Shown here piece by piece: positions 15,334-22,167 of a DNA stretch of 22,735 nucleotides. The position numbers were made by a program, and so were the translations under genes. Within the stretch, counting starts at the first letter, position 1. Each line of letters starts with the position of its first letter. The DNA comes from an uncultured Dorea sp. (GTDB lineage: Bacteria; Bacillota; Clostridia; Lachnospirales; Lachnospiraceae): assembly GCA_910584265.1 (NCBI GenBank), contig CAJTZE010000052.1, positions 1-22,735 on the forward strand. The letters run 5' to 3'. Under the pieces are notes generated by a model. The model did no database searches and was not told the origin of the DNA. It worked only from the letters and a program-made list of their open reading frames with translations.

Positions 15334-16068
15334 ATGAAAGGGTTTAGAAAAATGTGCAGGAAGGCAGGCGTTTTCCTGCTGTTTCTTGTATCTGCATTTC
15401 TTTTTGGATGTGCAGGGCAGAGAGAAGAGATGTCCTGCCAGGTAATTGGACGGGGATTTCTGCAGCCTGTCTGTGAAGGAGCGGGAAAGATATTTACCAC
15501 CTATACGGCAGAAATGCGCGCCCCCCTTCCAAAGGAGGATTTTGCCCGGGTAAAGGATTATATTCCGGATATTATTGTGGAGCTTAAATATGCGGGAAAT
15601 GATAATTTTACCGGAGCGGTTATCTATGATTTTACAGATGCCTATCTGCGCTATGGGACAATTGAGAAATTGAAGCATGTGCAGGAGGAGGTCGTGCAGT
15701 ATGGATATTCCCTGAAAATATGGGATGCATTCCGTCCGGTTTCCGCTCAGTTTAAGCTGTGGGAAATCTGTCCGATTCCCAAATATGTCGCAAATCCTTA
15801 CGGGGGATATTCCTCCCACAGCAAGGGAAATACGGTTGACATTACATTGGTAAACCGGGAAGGGTCGGAGATAGAGCTTCCTACAGGCTTTGATGATTTT
15901 TCGGATAAGGCAGACCGGGATTATGGCGACTGTACAGAAGAGGCGGCGGGAAACGCAAGGTATTTAGAGGAAGCGATGCAGAGAAACGGATTTGTTCCCT
16001 ATTCCGGTGAATGGTGGCATTTTGAGGACGGAGACAACTATCCGGTTGAGGAAGTATTTTCACCATAA
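15334..16068 (+). CDS. VanX-like D-alanyl-D-alanine dipeptidase (M15D), lipoprotein
   Basis: A 244-residue zinc peptidase related to VanX and DdpX, which cleave D-Ala-D-Ala. The N-terminus has a lipoprotein signal: basic 'MKGFRKMCRK', a hydrophobic stretch and lipobox 'AFLFGC' with Cys at about residue 26, so the enzyme should be anchored outside the membrane, unlike cytosolic VanX. The catalytic site is intact: 'DAFRPVSAQ' (Arg), 'SSHSKGNTVDITL' (His and Asp zinc ligands) and 'GEWWHFE' (catalytic Glu and the third ligand His). I start at 15334 because the lipoprotein signal begins there and GGAAGGA lies upstream; a GTG at 15265 overlapping the dtd stop would add an unlikely 23-residue tail. 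Likely role: peptidoglycan peptide turnover rather than vancomycin resistance, as no vanHA partners are present. Confidence 0.88.
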   Translation: MKGFRKMCRKAGVFLLFLVSAFLFGCAGQREEMSCQVIGRGFLQPVCEGAGKIFTTYTAEMRAPLPKEDFARVKDYIPDIIVELKYAGNDNFTGAVIYDFTDAYLRYGTIEKLKHVQEEVVQYGYSLKIWDAFRPVSAQFKLWEICPIPKYVANPYGGYSSHSKGNTVDITLVNREGSEIELPTGFDDFSDKADRDYGDCTEEAAGNARYLEEAMQRNGFVPYSGEWWHFEDGDNYPVEEVFSP

Positions 16069-16083
16069 TAGGATGTATGAACA

Positions 16084-16114
16084 GGGAGGCTTCGTAAAGG
16101 CGGAGCCTCCCTTT
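16084..16114 (+). terminator. Terminator of the carD-dtd-dipeptidase operon
   Basis: GGGAGGCTTCG (16084-16094) pairs with CGGAGCCTCCC (16101-16111, one T-G pair) and is followed by TTT. It sits between convergent genes and overlaps the permease stop codon by two bases. Confidence 0.75.
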
Positions 16115-16898
16115 AGAGTATATCCTTTTTACAATACCGGAAGAATCCGGTGCCTATTCCAATTACCGTGAAAACAAGGCCTGCTGAGAGATACCCGGTA
16201 TTCAGGCATTTATCGGCAATGATGTCTGCACTTTCGGTGTAGCCGAAGGGTGTAATGTATTTGAGAAATCCTGCCTTATCCGTCAGGTTGGCAATGATAT
16301 TAAGAAAATAGAAGAGCGCGGCCATGCCCAGTCCGATGCCGAGACTTCCGCGGCTTAAGAAGGCAGAGATCCCAAAGCAGACGGCAGCGGTTTCAACCTG
16401 AAGAAGAAAGTAGGCTAGAAACAGAAGGGAGAGGGAGCGGACATCCGGCTTTTCTCCGATTGCATAGATAGAGAGTATTGCGGCGGCAATGATAATAAGA
16501 TTCAATATGACAATCTGCAGCAGCATGGAAATAAGCTTCTGGATGAGGATCTGCTTCCGGCTGACAGGGTGGGTGAGGAGAAACTCTGCGGTCTGTTCTT
16601 TTTCCTCTTTTGCCAAAATGGAAATGCCGGTCAGGGCGGCGAAGAATGCACCTCCAAGCCCCAGGACATTACCGCATTCAACACCAAAAAAGCCCATAAA
16701 TTCACCGAAATTCAGCCGATCCATGCCAAAGGCGGCTGAGAAGCTTCCCATCTCGGCAAACATGGCGCTGACGCCGTTCATCTGGGTTTCCATTTCCGGA
16801 TAGATCAGAATGCAGACCGCCAGCATAAAAGCGATAACGGCTGTCCAGATAAGAAGGGCAGGTTTCCCTTGCTTTAATTCATGTTTCACCAGAGTCAT
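16113..16898 (-). CDS. ABC transporter permease (ABC-2 type)
   Basis: A 261-residue membrane protein with about six hydrophobic segments. It starts with a short cytosolic 'MTLVKHELKQGKPALLIWT' that matches ABC-2 permeases, then a first helix, an extracytoplasmic loop ('YPEMETQMNGVSAMFAEMGSF'), and 'KEEKEQTAEFLLTHPVSRKQILIQKL', the coupling-helix region typical of permeases paired with the ATPase that precedes it. It is the last gene of the tetR-ATPase-permease operon, 14 bases after the ATPase. Such small three-gene systems usually export lipids, peptides or drugs and are controlled by their TetR. The substrate is unknown. Confidence 0.88.
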   Translation of the reverse strand: MTLVKHELKQGKPALLIWTAVIAFMLAVCILIYPEMETQMNGVSAMFAEMGSFSAAFGMDRLNFGEFMGFFGVECGNVLGLGGAFFAALTGISILAKEEKEQTAEFLLTHPVSRKQILIQKLISMLLQIVILNLIIIAAAILSIYAIGEKPDVRSLSLLFLAYFLLQVETAAVCFGISAFLSRGSLGIGLGMAALFYFLNIIANLTDKAGFLKYITPFGYTESADIIADKCLNTGYLSAGLVFTVIGIGTGFFRYCKKDIL

Positions 16899-16912
16899 GT
16901 TAGTTTCCCTCC

Positions 16913-17776
16913 TTAAGTGTAATAATGTAAAAAGATTTCTTCCAGGTCCGGTTCAGAAATGGATACATCTGTCAGTGGCAGTACGGCCAGGGTCTGTAGA
17001 AGAGGATTTAGATTTCCGTCATATAAAAAGCTGACGGAATCACCGTCTGTCTGTATGTCCTTCATATGCTCCAGAGCAGGCGGCTCGGACAAGCCTCTTA
17101 GGCGGACACGCTTTGCATCGGTATGTCCCAGCTGCTTGGTACTGCCTGTGGCAAGCAGACGGCCTCCGCGGATAATGGCGGCATGCCTGCAGTGCTTTTG
17201 AATCTCCGAAAGGACATGGGAGGATAGGAAAATGGTGCTTCCTCCGGCACTGCGTTCCTCCAGAATAGTAAAGAACTCCCGCTGCATCAAAGGATCCAGT
17301 CCGCTGGTAGGCTCATCCAGAATATAAAGCGCAGGCATATGCTGCAGTGCGCAGACAATGGATACCTTCTTGCGGTTTCCAAGTGACAGCTCGCGGATTT
17401 TCTTATTTGTATCCAGCGCCAGACGTTCACAAAGAATTTTAGACTCCATACGGCAGTCCCGGCGGCGCAGGTCTGCAGAAAATCTTATCACATCCTTTAC
17501 CCGCATATTCGGATAAAAGGAAGCCTCCGAAGGCATATAGCCGATATGGGACAGAAGGGCATCCCTTTGCCGGAGAATATCCATCCCAAGAATCTCTGCA
17601 CTTCCGCTTGTAGGAGAAATAAGTCCCAGAAGCGTCCGTATGGTGGTGCTTTTTCCGGCGCCGTTCGGACCGATAAAGCCAAAGAAGTCGCCCTGCTCTA
17701 CCGTCAGGTTCATGTCAATGATCCCTCTTGCTTTTCCATAATATTTTGTAAGAGAAGTGGTTTTTACAGCGTACAT
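16913..17776 (-). CDS. ABC transporter ATP-binding protein
   Basis: The 287-residue ATPase powers the adjacent ABC-2 permease. Visible motifs: Walker A 'GPNGAGKST' at residues 36-44; a Q-loop/coupling part near 'IGYMPSEASFYPNM'; the signature motif in divergent form 'LSLGNRKKVSIV'; Walker B with catalytic Glu 'LYILDEPTSGLDP'; and the switch His in 'TIFLSSHVLSE'. The C-terminal ~70 residues form the extra domain seen in exporters of this type. Start codon at 17776, 6 bases after the TetR stop, indicating coupled translation. Closest type is the multidrug/antimicrobial-peptide exporter class (CcmA-like). Confidence 0.95.
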   Translation of the reverse strand: MYAVKTTSLTKYYGKARGIIDMNLTVEQGDFFGFIGPNGAGKSTTIRTLLGLISPTSGSAEILGMDILRQRDALLSHIGYMPSEASFYPNMRVKDVIRFSADLRRRDCRMESKILCERLALDTNKKIRELSLGNRKKVSIVCALQHMPALYILDEPTSGLDPLMQREFFTILEERSAGGSTIFLSSHVLSEIQKHCRHAAIIRGGRLLATGSTKQLGHTDAKRVRLRGLSEPPALEHMKDIQTDGDSVSFLYDGNLNPLLQTLAVLPLTDVSISEPDLEEIFLHYYT

Positions 17777-17782
17777 TTATGG

Positions 17783-18400
17783 TCAGTCCTCCTTCTTCAG
17801 ATATACATTCTTCCAAAATGCCAGCATTTCCGAAAAATCTTTTTTCAAGGCTCCGGCATCTAATGTACTGCCGCGCTGTGAGATTTCCCAGAGATAGCCG
17901 ACGGACATCAGGTAAATCTGCCGGTGCATCATTTCCAGATCCAGACCGGGGATAAAATTATCGGGATCCAGACGGGCTAAAGCATCTGCCGCTTTTCTAT
18001 TAAAGTGCTGTTTGTAGCTTGCCTGAATAGCTCCGCAGATGGCGGTATCTTTTTCGTAAAATGCCTTCATGGCAAAGGCGGCCATGTCTGGGTAATGGCA
18101 CAGCATTTGGATTTTGGCATGCATGCACCGTTCCATCATTTCAAATAAATCTTCTGATTCATAACAGTGGTTACGGGTGAGATGTTCAATCGTAAGATCC
18201 GCAGCCCTGTCCCACAGGAATAGATAGAGTTCCTTCTTGTTACAAAAATAATGGAATAGAAGGGATTTGCTTATGCCTGCCTCGTCTGCAATCTCCTGCA
18301 TAGGGCTTTTCCGGTATGAATTTCGGGAAAATACACGAAATCCTGCATTGATGATCTTCTGCTGTTTTTCAATTGGAAGAGCGTGGAATTTTTCGTTCAT
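17783..18400 (-). CDS. TetR-family transcriptional regulator of the ABC operon
   Basis: A 205-residue repressor. The N-terminal helix-turn-helix (residues about 8-55) reads 'IEKQQKIINAGFRVFSRNSYRKSPMQEIADEAGISKSLLFHYFCNKKELYLFLWD', the typical TetR pattern ('S.LFHYF..K..L'). The remainder is the helical ligand-binding and dimer domain, with His- and Met-rich stretches ('MMERCMHAKIQMLCHY'), whose ligand is unknown. The start has GAGGT 8 bases upstream. It is the first gene of the operon, so it probably represses itself with the transporter until the ligand appears. A 14-bp inverted repeat upstream that contains TATAAT in each arm is the best candidate operator. Confidence 0.92.
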   Translation of the reverse strand: MNEKFHALPIEKQQKIINAGFRVFSRNSYRKSPMQEIADEAGISKSLLFHYFCNKKELYLFLWDRAADLTIEHLTRNHCYESEDLFEMMERCMHAKIQMLCHYPDMAAFAMKAFYEKDTAICGAIQASYKQHFNRKAADALARLDPDNFIPGLDLEMMHRQIYLMSVGYLWEISQRGSTLDAGALKKDFSEMLAFWKNVYLKKED

Positions 18401-18437
18401 GGGAATACCTCGCTGACCGGATTGGTTAATTATATTT

Positions 18438-18526
18438 ACTATTATAAACCATTGACCATTTTTGAGAAGACCTATGATATAAATATTTGTCTGTTCTCTT
18501 GACAGTATTCCGTGGTTTATAATAGT
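18438..18526. promoter_or_regulatory. Mirrored promoter/operator arms between tetR and the divergent gene
   Basis: ACTATTATAAACCA (18438-18451) is the exact inverse complement of TGGTTTATAATAGT (18513-18526). Each arm, read in the outward direction, contains TATAAT: on the minus strand for tetR and on the plus strand for the gene at 18595. The plus side also has TTGACA at 18499-18504 (18 bases before TAGTAT). Identical -10 regions facing apart suggest one regulator, most likely the TetR protein, controls both directions. Confidence 0.6.
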
Positions 18527-18594
18527 ATAAATTATAGTATGAGAATTTCGGAAACAGCTAATACAGCAATAGATATTGAAAAAGGGAGAATATT

Positions 18595-18835
18595 ATGGCG
18601 GCAATTGATTTGAGTCATCGTAAATCCGGAGGGTCTTCCTCTCGAAGAGCAGATGCTGTGCCTGTCCGATATCAGGCAGAACATCCGGCAGCTCAAAGCC
18701 TATATTGAAGAGAATCTCAGGGAGAAGGAGGAGCTTAAGGAGATTCCGGAAATCGGGAAGCAGGTTCTGGGGCAGCAGTATGCACTGGTACAGTCGCTGG
18801 AGGCTTGGATAGATGAGCTTACCCTGCTATCCTAG
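18595..18835 (+). pseudogene. Small unknown gene (79 residues if repaired), frameshifted near codon 10
   Basis: A good ribosome site (AAAGGGAGAATATT) precedes the ATG at 18595, which begins MAAIDLSHRK; from there the frame wanders off and stops at about 18706. The +1 frame is open across this point and reads PEGLPLEEQ followed by a helical, charged protein (LSDIRQNIRQLKAYIEENL..) to the stop at 18833-18835. Dropping the extra T at 18625 joins both into one plausible 79-residue helical protein. The second half alone has an ATG at 18653 but no ribosome site. Function unknown. It sits between the TetR/ABC operon, from which it is divergently transcribed, and an AraC-type regulator 120 bases downstream. 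Either a real mutation or a sequence error. Confidence 0.6.
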
Positions 18836-18956
18836 CGGCGGATGGGAATACTCTCTTTTTTGTGCACGGATTGAGAGGATAATAAAGTGAAATCATATTA
18901 CAATGTAAATGCAGGTTTATACAACGCTTGCAGAGAGCGTAGAGAAGGAGGTTTTA

Positions 18957-19802
18957 ATGGAGTGGGTTGAAAGGTTAAACCAGAGTATGAATTACATTGA
19001 GGAGCATTTGACGGATGAGATCGATTATGGACAGCTTGCCAAAACTGCCTGCTGTTCTACGTATCACTTCCAGAGGATGTTTGCTTACATGGCGGGGATT
19101 CCATTGTCTGAATATATACGGAGAAGGAAAATGTCGCTGGCCGCGGTGGATTTACAGGGCAGCACCTCGAAGGTAATCGAGATTGCAGAGAAGTACGGCT
19201 ACAGCTCGCCTACGGCATTTAACCGGGCATTTCAGTCGATTCATGGAATCGCGCCGTCTGCTGTCAGGGGAGAGGGGGTAGAAGTTAAGTCCTTTCCTCC
19301 CATTGTATTTAAAATTTCAGTAAAAGGAGCGGAAGAAATGAATTACCGGATTGAGACAAAGGATGCGTTCCGTATTATCGGCGTGTCTGCACCGTTAGAT
19401 AAGCAGATAGAAAATAACTTTAAGGTGGTGCCGGAAATGTGGCAGAGGGCCGCCATGGATGGAACGATCCAAAGGCTGGCGGGTCTTATGGATTCGCCGC
19501 CGATGGGCCTTTTGGGCGTGAGTGCCTGTGGCGAGGAGGAAAACTGGAAATACTTTATCGCGGTGTCTAGTACAAAGAACGGCGGGGAATTTGAGGAATA
19601 TACAGTACCTGCGGCAACATGGGCCGTATTTACCGGGGAAGGGACGAATCAATCGATTCAGGAGCTGGAGCAGAGAATCATTACAGAGTGGCTGCCTTCA
19701 TCAGGCTACGAATATGGCAGTGCGCCAGATATCGAGTTGTATCTGAATCCGGATCCAGAGAATGCAAGGTATGAAGTGTGGATACCGGTTGTGAAGGCAT
19801 AA
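18957..19802 (+). CDS. AraC-family regulator with GyrI-like effector-binding domain
   Basis: A 281-residue regulator. Residues 1-105 hold the two helix-turn-helix motifs of AraC/XylS type: 'IDYGQLAKTACCSTYHFQRMFAYMAGIPLSEYIRRRKMSLAA' and 'VIEIAEKYGYSSPTAFNRAFQSIHGIAPSAVR'. The C-terminal ~160 residues form a GyrI-like/integron-associated effector-binding domain ('RIIGVSAPLDKQIENNFKVVPEMWQRA', 'YTVPAATWAVFTGEG', 'DIELYLNP'), as in Rob-like and BmrR-like small-molecule sensors. I start at 18957 since AAGGAGG lies 6 bases upstream; an ATG at 18909 has no site. It probably activates or represses a multidrug or stress function, perhaps the neighbouring ABC exporter. A small palindrome, TTACAATGTAA (18898-18908), lies just before the leader. 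Confidence 0.92.
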   Translation: MEWVERLNQSMNYIEEHLTDEIDYGQLAKTACCSTYHFQRMFAYMAGIPLSEYIRRRKMSLAAVDLQGSTSKVIEIAEKYGYSSPTAFNRAFQSIHGIAPSAVRGEGVEVKSFPPIVFKISVKGAEEMNYRIETKDAFRIIGVSAPLDKQIENNFKVVPEMWQRAAMDGTIQRLAGLMDSPPMGLLGVSACGEEENWKYFIAVSSTKNGGEFEEYTVPAATWAVFTGEGTNQSIQELEQRIITEWLPSSGYEYGSAPDIELYLNPDPENARYEVWIPVVKA

Positions 19803-19806
19803 AATT

Positions 19807-19852
19807 AAGGTGTATAGTCTTGCTGAATTGTCAACGGCTATACACCTTTTTT
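19807..19852 (+). terminator. Terminator of the AraC-type regulator gene
   Basis: AAGGTGTATAG (19807-19817) pairs perfectly with CTATACACCTT (19838-19848), followed by a T-run. It starts 5 bases after the stop codon. Confidence 0.88.
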
Positions 19853-19903
19853 ACTTTATAGGAAAATGCGATTTTTGAGCAATAAAAAAGAACAAAAGTT
19901 CAT

Positions 19904-19917
19904 CGAACATATGTTTG
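19904..19917. promoter_or_regulatory. LexA (SOS/Cheo) box
   Basis: CGAACATATGTTTG is a perfect match to the Firmicutes LexA consensus CGAACRNRYGTTYG. A looser GAAC..GTTC pair sits just left (19891-19902). No SOS gene follows on either strand: rightward lies only a weak frame (19866-20069) antisense to the small gene at 19957-20133, and leftward is the AraC terminator. It may be the leftover promoter of a lost SOS gene, or control a gene not recognised. Confidence 0.65.
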
Positions 19918-19956
19918 ATAAACTTCTGTCTGGGTATGACGATGAGACGATACGGC

Positions 19957-20133
19957 TTAGAAGATATAAAAACCTTCAACGCCAGCCTCGTCAGCAAACA
20001 AGTCGTCATCATTTAAGAAATAATCCATATCCAGAAGTTCATCTTCGCTCATACGGCGAATGTCCGTAGATGTCATTCCTTCTGGAGGATTTTCGATGTA
20101 TTTTTTGTGCAACTCCCCAACATCTGGTTTCAT
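19957..20133 (-). CDS. Small acidic protein (58 residues) associated with the IS91 remnant
   Basis: Not recognised by function. From the ATG at 20133 it reads MKPDVGELHKKY..., has a middle part 'PPEGMTSTDIRRMSEDELLDMDYFL', an Asp/Glu-rich stretch (NDDDLFADEAG) and ends 'VEGFYIF'. It has an excellent ribosome site (AAAAGGAGG about 10 bases upstream) and its own promoter with an extended -10 (TGATATAAT, -10 at 20163-20158). It is intact, although the transposase beside it is broken. It lies 53 bases after the transposase stop on the same strand, and I have the impression that similar small proteins accompany IS91-type transposases in clostridia, but cannot verify this. The strong acidity could suit a DNA-mimic or a protein-binding role; that is speculation. 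Confidence 0.7.
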   Translation of the reverse strand: MKPDVGELHKKYIENPPEGMTSTDIRRMSEDELLDMDYFLNDDDLFADEAGVEGFYIF

Positions 20134-20157
20134 GGTAAGCCCCCCTCCTTTTAGAGG

Positions 20158-20166
20158 ATTATATCA
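20158..20166 (-). promoter_or_regulatory. Extended -10 promoter of the small acidic gene
   Basis: On the minus strand TGATATAAT (20166-20158) is an extended -10 (TGN-TATAAT) placed about 25 bases before the start codon. It falls between the transposase stop and the small gene, so the gene can be expressed without the transposase. Confidence 0.55.
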
Positions 20167-20185
20167 CAGATTGCAGAAAAATAAA

Positions 20186-20932
20186 TCATGCAGAGGAACG
20201 CTTCCCACGAGATTTGGACATTGCTTTCTCGTACAATTCTTTGAGGGATACGCGCTTGTGGTTATAATAGAGTTCAAGAACCGTCATTTTGTGTTTGCAG
20301 TCAGGGCATTCGAGAGGATCTTAGCCGAAGGAAGAAAGAATGGCGGTGCACCATTGGTTAAAACTGCGGTATATAGGATGTTTGCTTTTGGATATAGCCA
20401 GATAGAGTTTTGAATCAATGGCGCGATGTCTTGCATATAGGCCGCCATAGCGGATTATTTTAAAGTGTTTTTCCGGGATATGTCGGATCAGACGTTTGAT
20501 GAAATCCATAGCCGGGATGGTTTCTTGCACATATTTTTCATCTTCGTGACGGTTGTAGTGGAAAGTAACCATACTGCCATCGTAGCTGTCGATTCTGGAG
20601 GTGGCAATGGGTGGCCGGCCAAGATAACGTCCGATATATTTGATAACTGTTTTGGGGTCACACAGATTGGGTTTGGCATAAACATAGAATCCCTGTTTGT
20701 GGTCATAGTAACATTTGGCCTTTACTTTTTTAAAGGAAGCCCCGATCTTGGACTCCAGTTCATTAAGAAGGGCAGTACGAAAAGCATTGCGCAGATAGGT
20801 GTAATTAAAATGTTTTACATTGAGCCAGAAACCATCGTCACTAAACCCGCCTTCAGAAATGAGACAGTGAATGTGAGGATTCCATTTGAGATCCCTGCCG
20901 AAAGTATGTAAGGCCATAATGAAGCCAGGGGT
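20186..20932 (-). pseudogene. IS91-family (HUH/Y2) transposase, 5'-truncated and interrupted by a stop
   Basis: IS91-type transposases move by single-strand, rolling-circle-like transposition. The preserved part starts near 'PGFIMALHTFGRDLKWNPHIHCLISEGG' with the HUH motif His-Ile-His, and contains the paired catalytic tyrosines in 'VIKYIGRYLGRPPIA' (YxxxY) followed by 'RIDSYDGSMVTFHYNRHED'. The frame stops with TAA at 20321-20323 ('SSFG'), yet the same frame continues 'DPLECPDCKHKMTVLELYYNHK..' to a TGA at 20186-20188, the normal family C-terminus with its CxxC. The single stop is thus a nonsense mutation, probably in a Lys codon. The N-terminal zinc-binding part (about 100-150 residues) is missing: homology ends near 20932, where a phage-like gene on the other strand begins. 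The element is inactive as it stands. Confidence 0.85.
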
Positions 20933-21560
20933 AAAATTTGATATTGTCAGTTATCTGAGGGTCAGGAAAGAGGACGGGATAAGGTATCTGGATTATCTGG
21001 AGGACACAGAGGCCGCCGCTTTATATGGAAGGATTACTGGAACCAATGAATGGCAGGATGTGACTGTCCCGGCCAATCTGAAGGCGCTTGACCATGCAGC
21101 GGAGCAGGGAAACTACGCAGAAGGGCAGGGGGATTATGCCAGGGATCAGGGAGATTATGCGAAGGAGCAGGGGGCATTTGCCAGTTCCCAGACTGAAACC
21201 GCACTGCTTGCCATCCGACAGGCAATGCTGAAAATAGAAGGGGAGTTTGGCGGCATTAAGGACATTATCAATTCTACTGAAAACGGCGAACTGCTTCTTG
21301 AAGTCAATAAACTGCTGAATGATATGTACCGGCAGGCATCGGATACGGATGTTGACCGCATTATAGCTGGGACATATGTAGATGAAGATTATGAAGGAAG
21401 CCTCTTTGAATCCGGGACGGATTAGGACATTGACGATATCATAGCCGGTACATATACGGATGCAGAGGATTCCGCAGGAGATACCGAAGCAGGAACGCTG
21501 CAGGCCGCGGCAAATATTGCGGATACTCAACAGGCGCGCCTGATGATTGGGCTGGTGTAA
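20933..21560 (+). pseudogene. Decayed phage tail/baseplate-type protein fragment
   Basis: The frame entering from the IS91 junction reads 'DIVSYLRVRKEDGIRYLDYLEDTEAAALYG' and then a heptad-like repeat, 'AEQGNYAEGQGDYARDQGDYAKEQGAFA', with the xGxYAxxQG pattern typical of trimeric phage tail fibres and BppU-like proteins. A coiled helical part follows ('TALLAIRQAMLKIEGEFGGIKDIINSTENGELLLEVNKLL'). The frame meets TAG at 21423-21425 but continues in phase with 'DIDDIIAGTYTDAED', a near copy of 'DVDRIIAGTYVDED' before the stop, to TAA at 21558-21560. The N-terminal part was removed where the IS91 remnant is joined, and its first 15 or so codons on paper (ATG at 20886) are antisense transposase. 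So it is truncated and also interrupted. Confidence 0.65.
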
Positions 21561-21589
21561 TTTTTTCGTTGCGGTTACCTGTTGGAACG

Positions 21590-21679
21590 ATGAAATATGC
21601 TTTTACTTTTGGCGGTAAAATATATTTCATGCGTCATAACATGGACGGCACTGTATCGCTGGCATGGACTCTAGTATAA
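21590..21679 (+). pseudogene. Small fragment of unknown, probably phage-derived, frame
   Basis: A 29-codon frame (MKYAFTFGGKIYF..., stop at 21677-21679) follows the tail relic. The same frame is open upstream at least to 21530, overlapping the end of the tail relic in another frame. There is no ribosome site. It may be the frameshifted C-terminal tail of the same or a neighbouring phage gene. Low confidence that it is translated. Confidence 0.25.
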
Positions 21680-21784
21680 TTATTTAGTACAGTAAGGGAT
21701 AGAGAAAGTAATTAATGGGAAACTTGATAACTGGAGCTGAAAGGCTCTTATTTTCTGTGGGCACCGCACAGAAAGGAGGAAACT

Positions 21785-21868
21785 ATGGAGATTAAATTAG
21801 TTAATGGGTCTGTATATGCAGTAACCCGCGCAGAAGTTAGTATTAAGTCCATATATGGACATATATGA
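21785..21868 (+). pseudogene. Start of a phage small protein, cut by an IS1182-type remnant
   Basis: A strong ribosome site (AAAGGAGGAAACT) precedes ATG at 21785, which begins MEIKLVNGSVYAVTRAEV, a start I associate with small phage structural genes next to tail or holin genes. After 'AEV' at about 21838 the frame becomes meaningless and stops at 21866-21868, where transposase coding begins in another frame. A perfect 8-bp hairpin (21752-21759 with 21767-21774) sits directly before the ribosome site. The gene looks broken by insertion or recombination with the transposase fragment. Confidence 0.5.
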
Positions 21869-22085
21869 ATTAGTCATTCCCAAAGACAATCTACTCCGGC
21901 AGATTAAAGAACTGGTAGACTTCGGATTTATTCATGAAGAGCTTATTGATAAATACTTTCTTGATATGGCGCCGGAAGAAACAGTGATCAATCCAAGTTC
22001 CCTGACAAAATTCCGTAAGCTGCGCCTAAAAGATATGAACCTGTTAGACATGCTGATCAGGGAGCAATGGCTATATTTGCAGTAA
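21855..22085 (+). pseudogene. IS1182-type transposase N-terminal remnant with internal deletion
   Basis: The first 34 residues (MDIYELVIPKDNLLRQIKEL..DKY) match the start of IS1182/IS5-like DDE transposases of clostridia. They are followed directly by 'FLDMAPEETVINPSSLTKFRKLRLKDMNLLDMLI', which in intact relatives lies 50-60 residues further on, after another 'KY'. The segment between the two KY sites has been lost, so the deletion probably used this short homology. After LLDMLI the sequence runs into unrelated residues and stops at 22083-22085, leaving no DDE catalytic residues. The start codon sits in the phage fragment with no ribosome site and no terminal inverted repeat, so this is a fossil. 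Family recognition is firm; the exact IS group is less so. Confidence 0.75.
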
Positions 22086-22167
22086 ACCTTAAACGGATCA
22101 TTAAGCTGATAAACGAAAGATAAGAGAATATATCCCTTGAAATAAAAGAAATTTTTATTCGTATCAC

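Noticed and set aside
19866..20069. A 67-codon plus-strand frame starting MRFLSNKKEQ
   Set aside because: It spans the LexA box, lacks a ribosome site, and from 19957 is antisense to the better-supported small acidic gene. Its first 30 residues look protein-like, so a fragment of a lost gene is possible but not supported.
20465..20911. A 148-codon plus-strand frame opposite the IS91 transposase
   Set aside because: Antisense of the HUH and YxxxY regions; no ribosome site.
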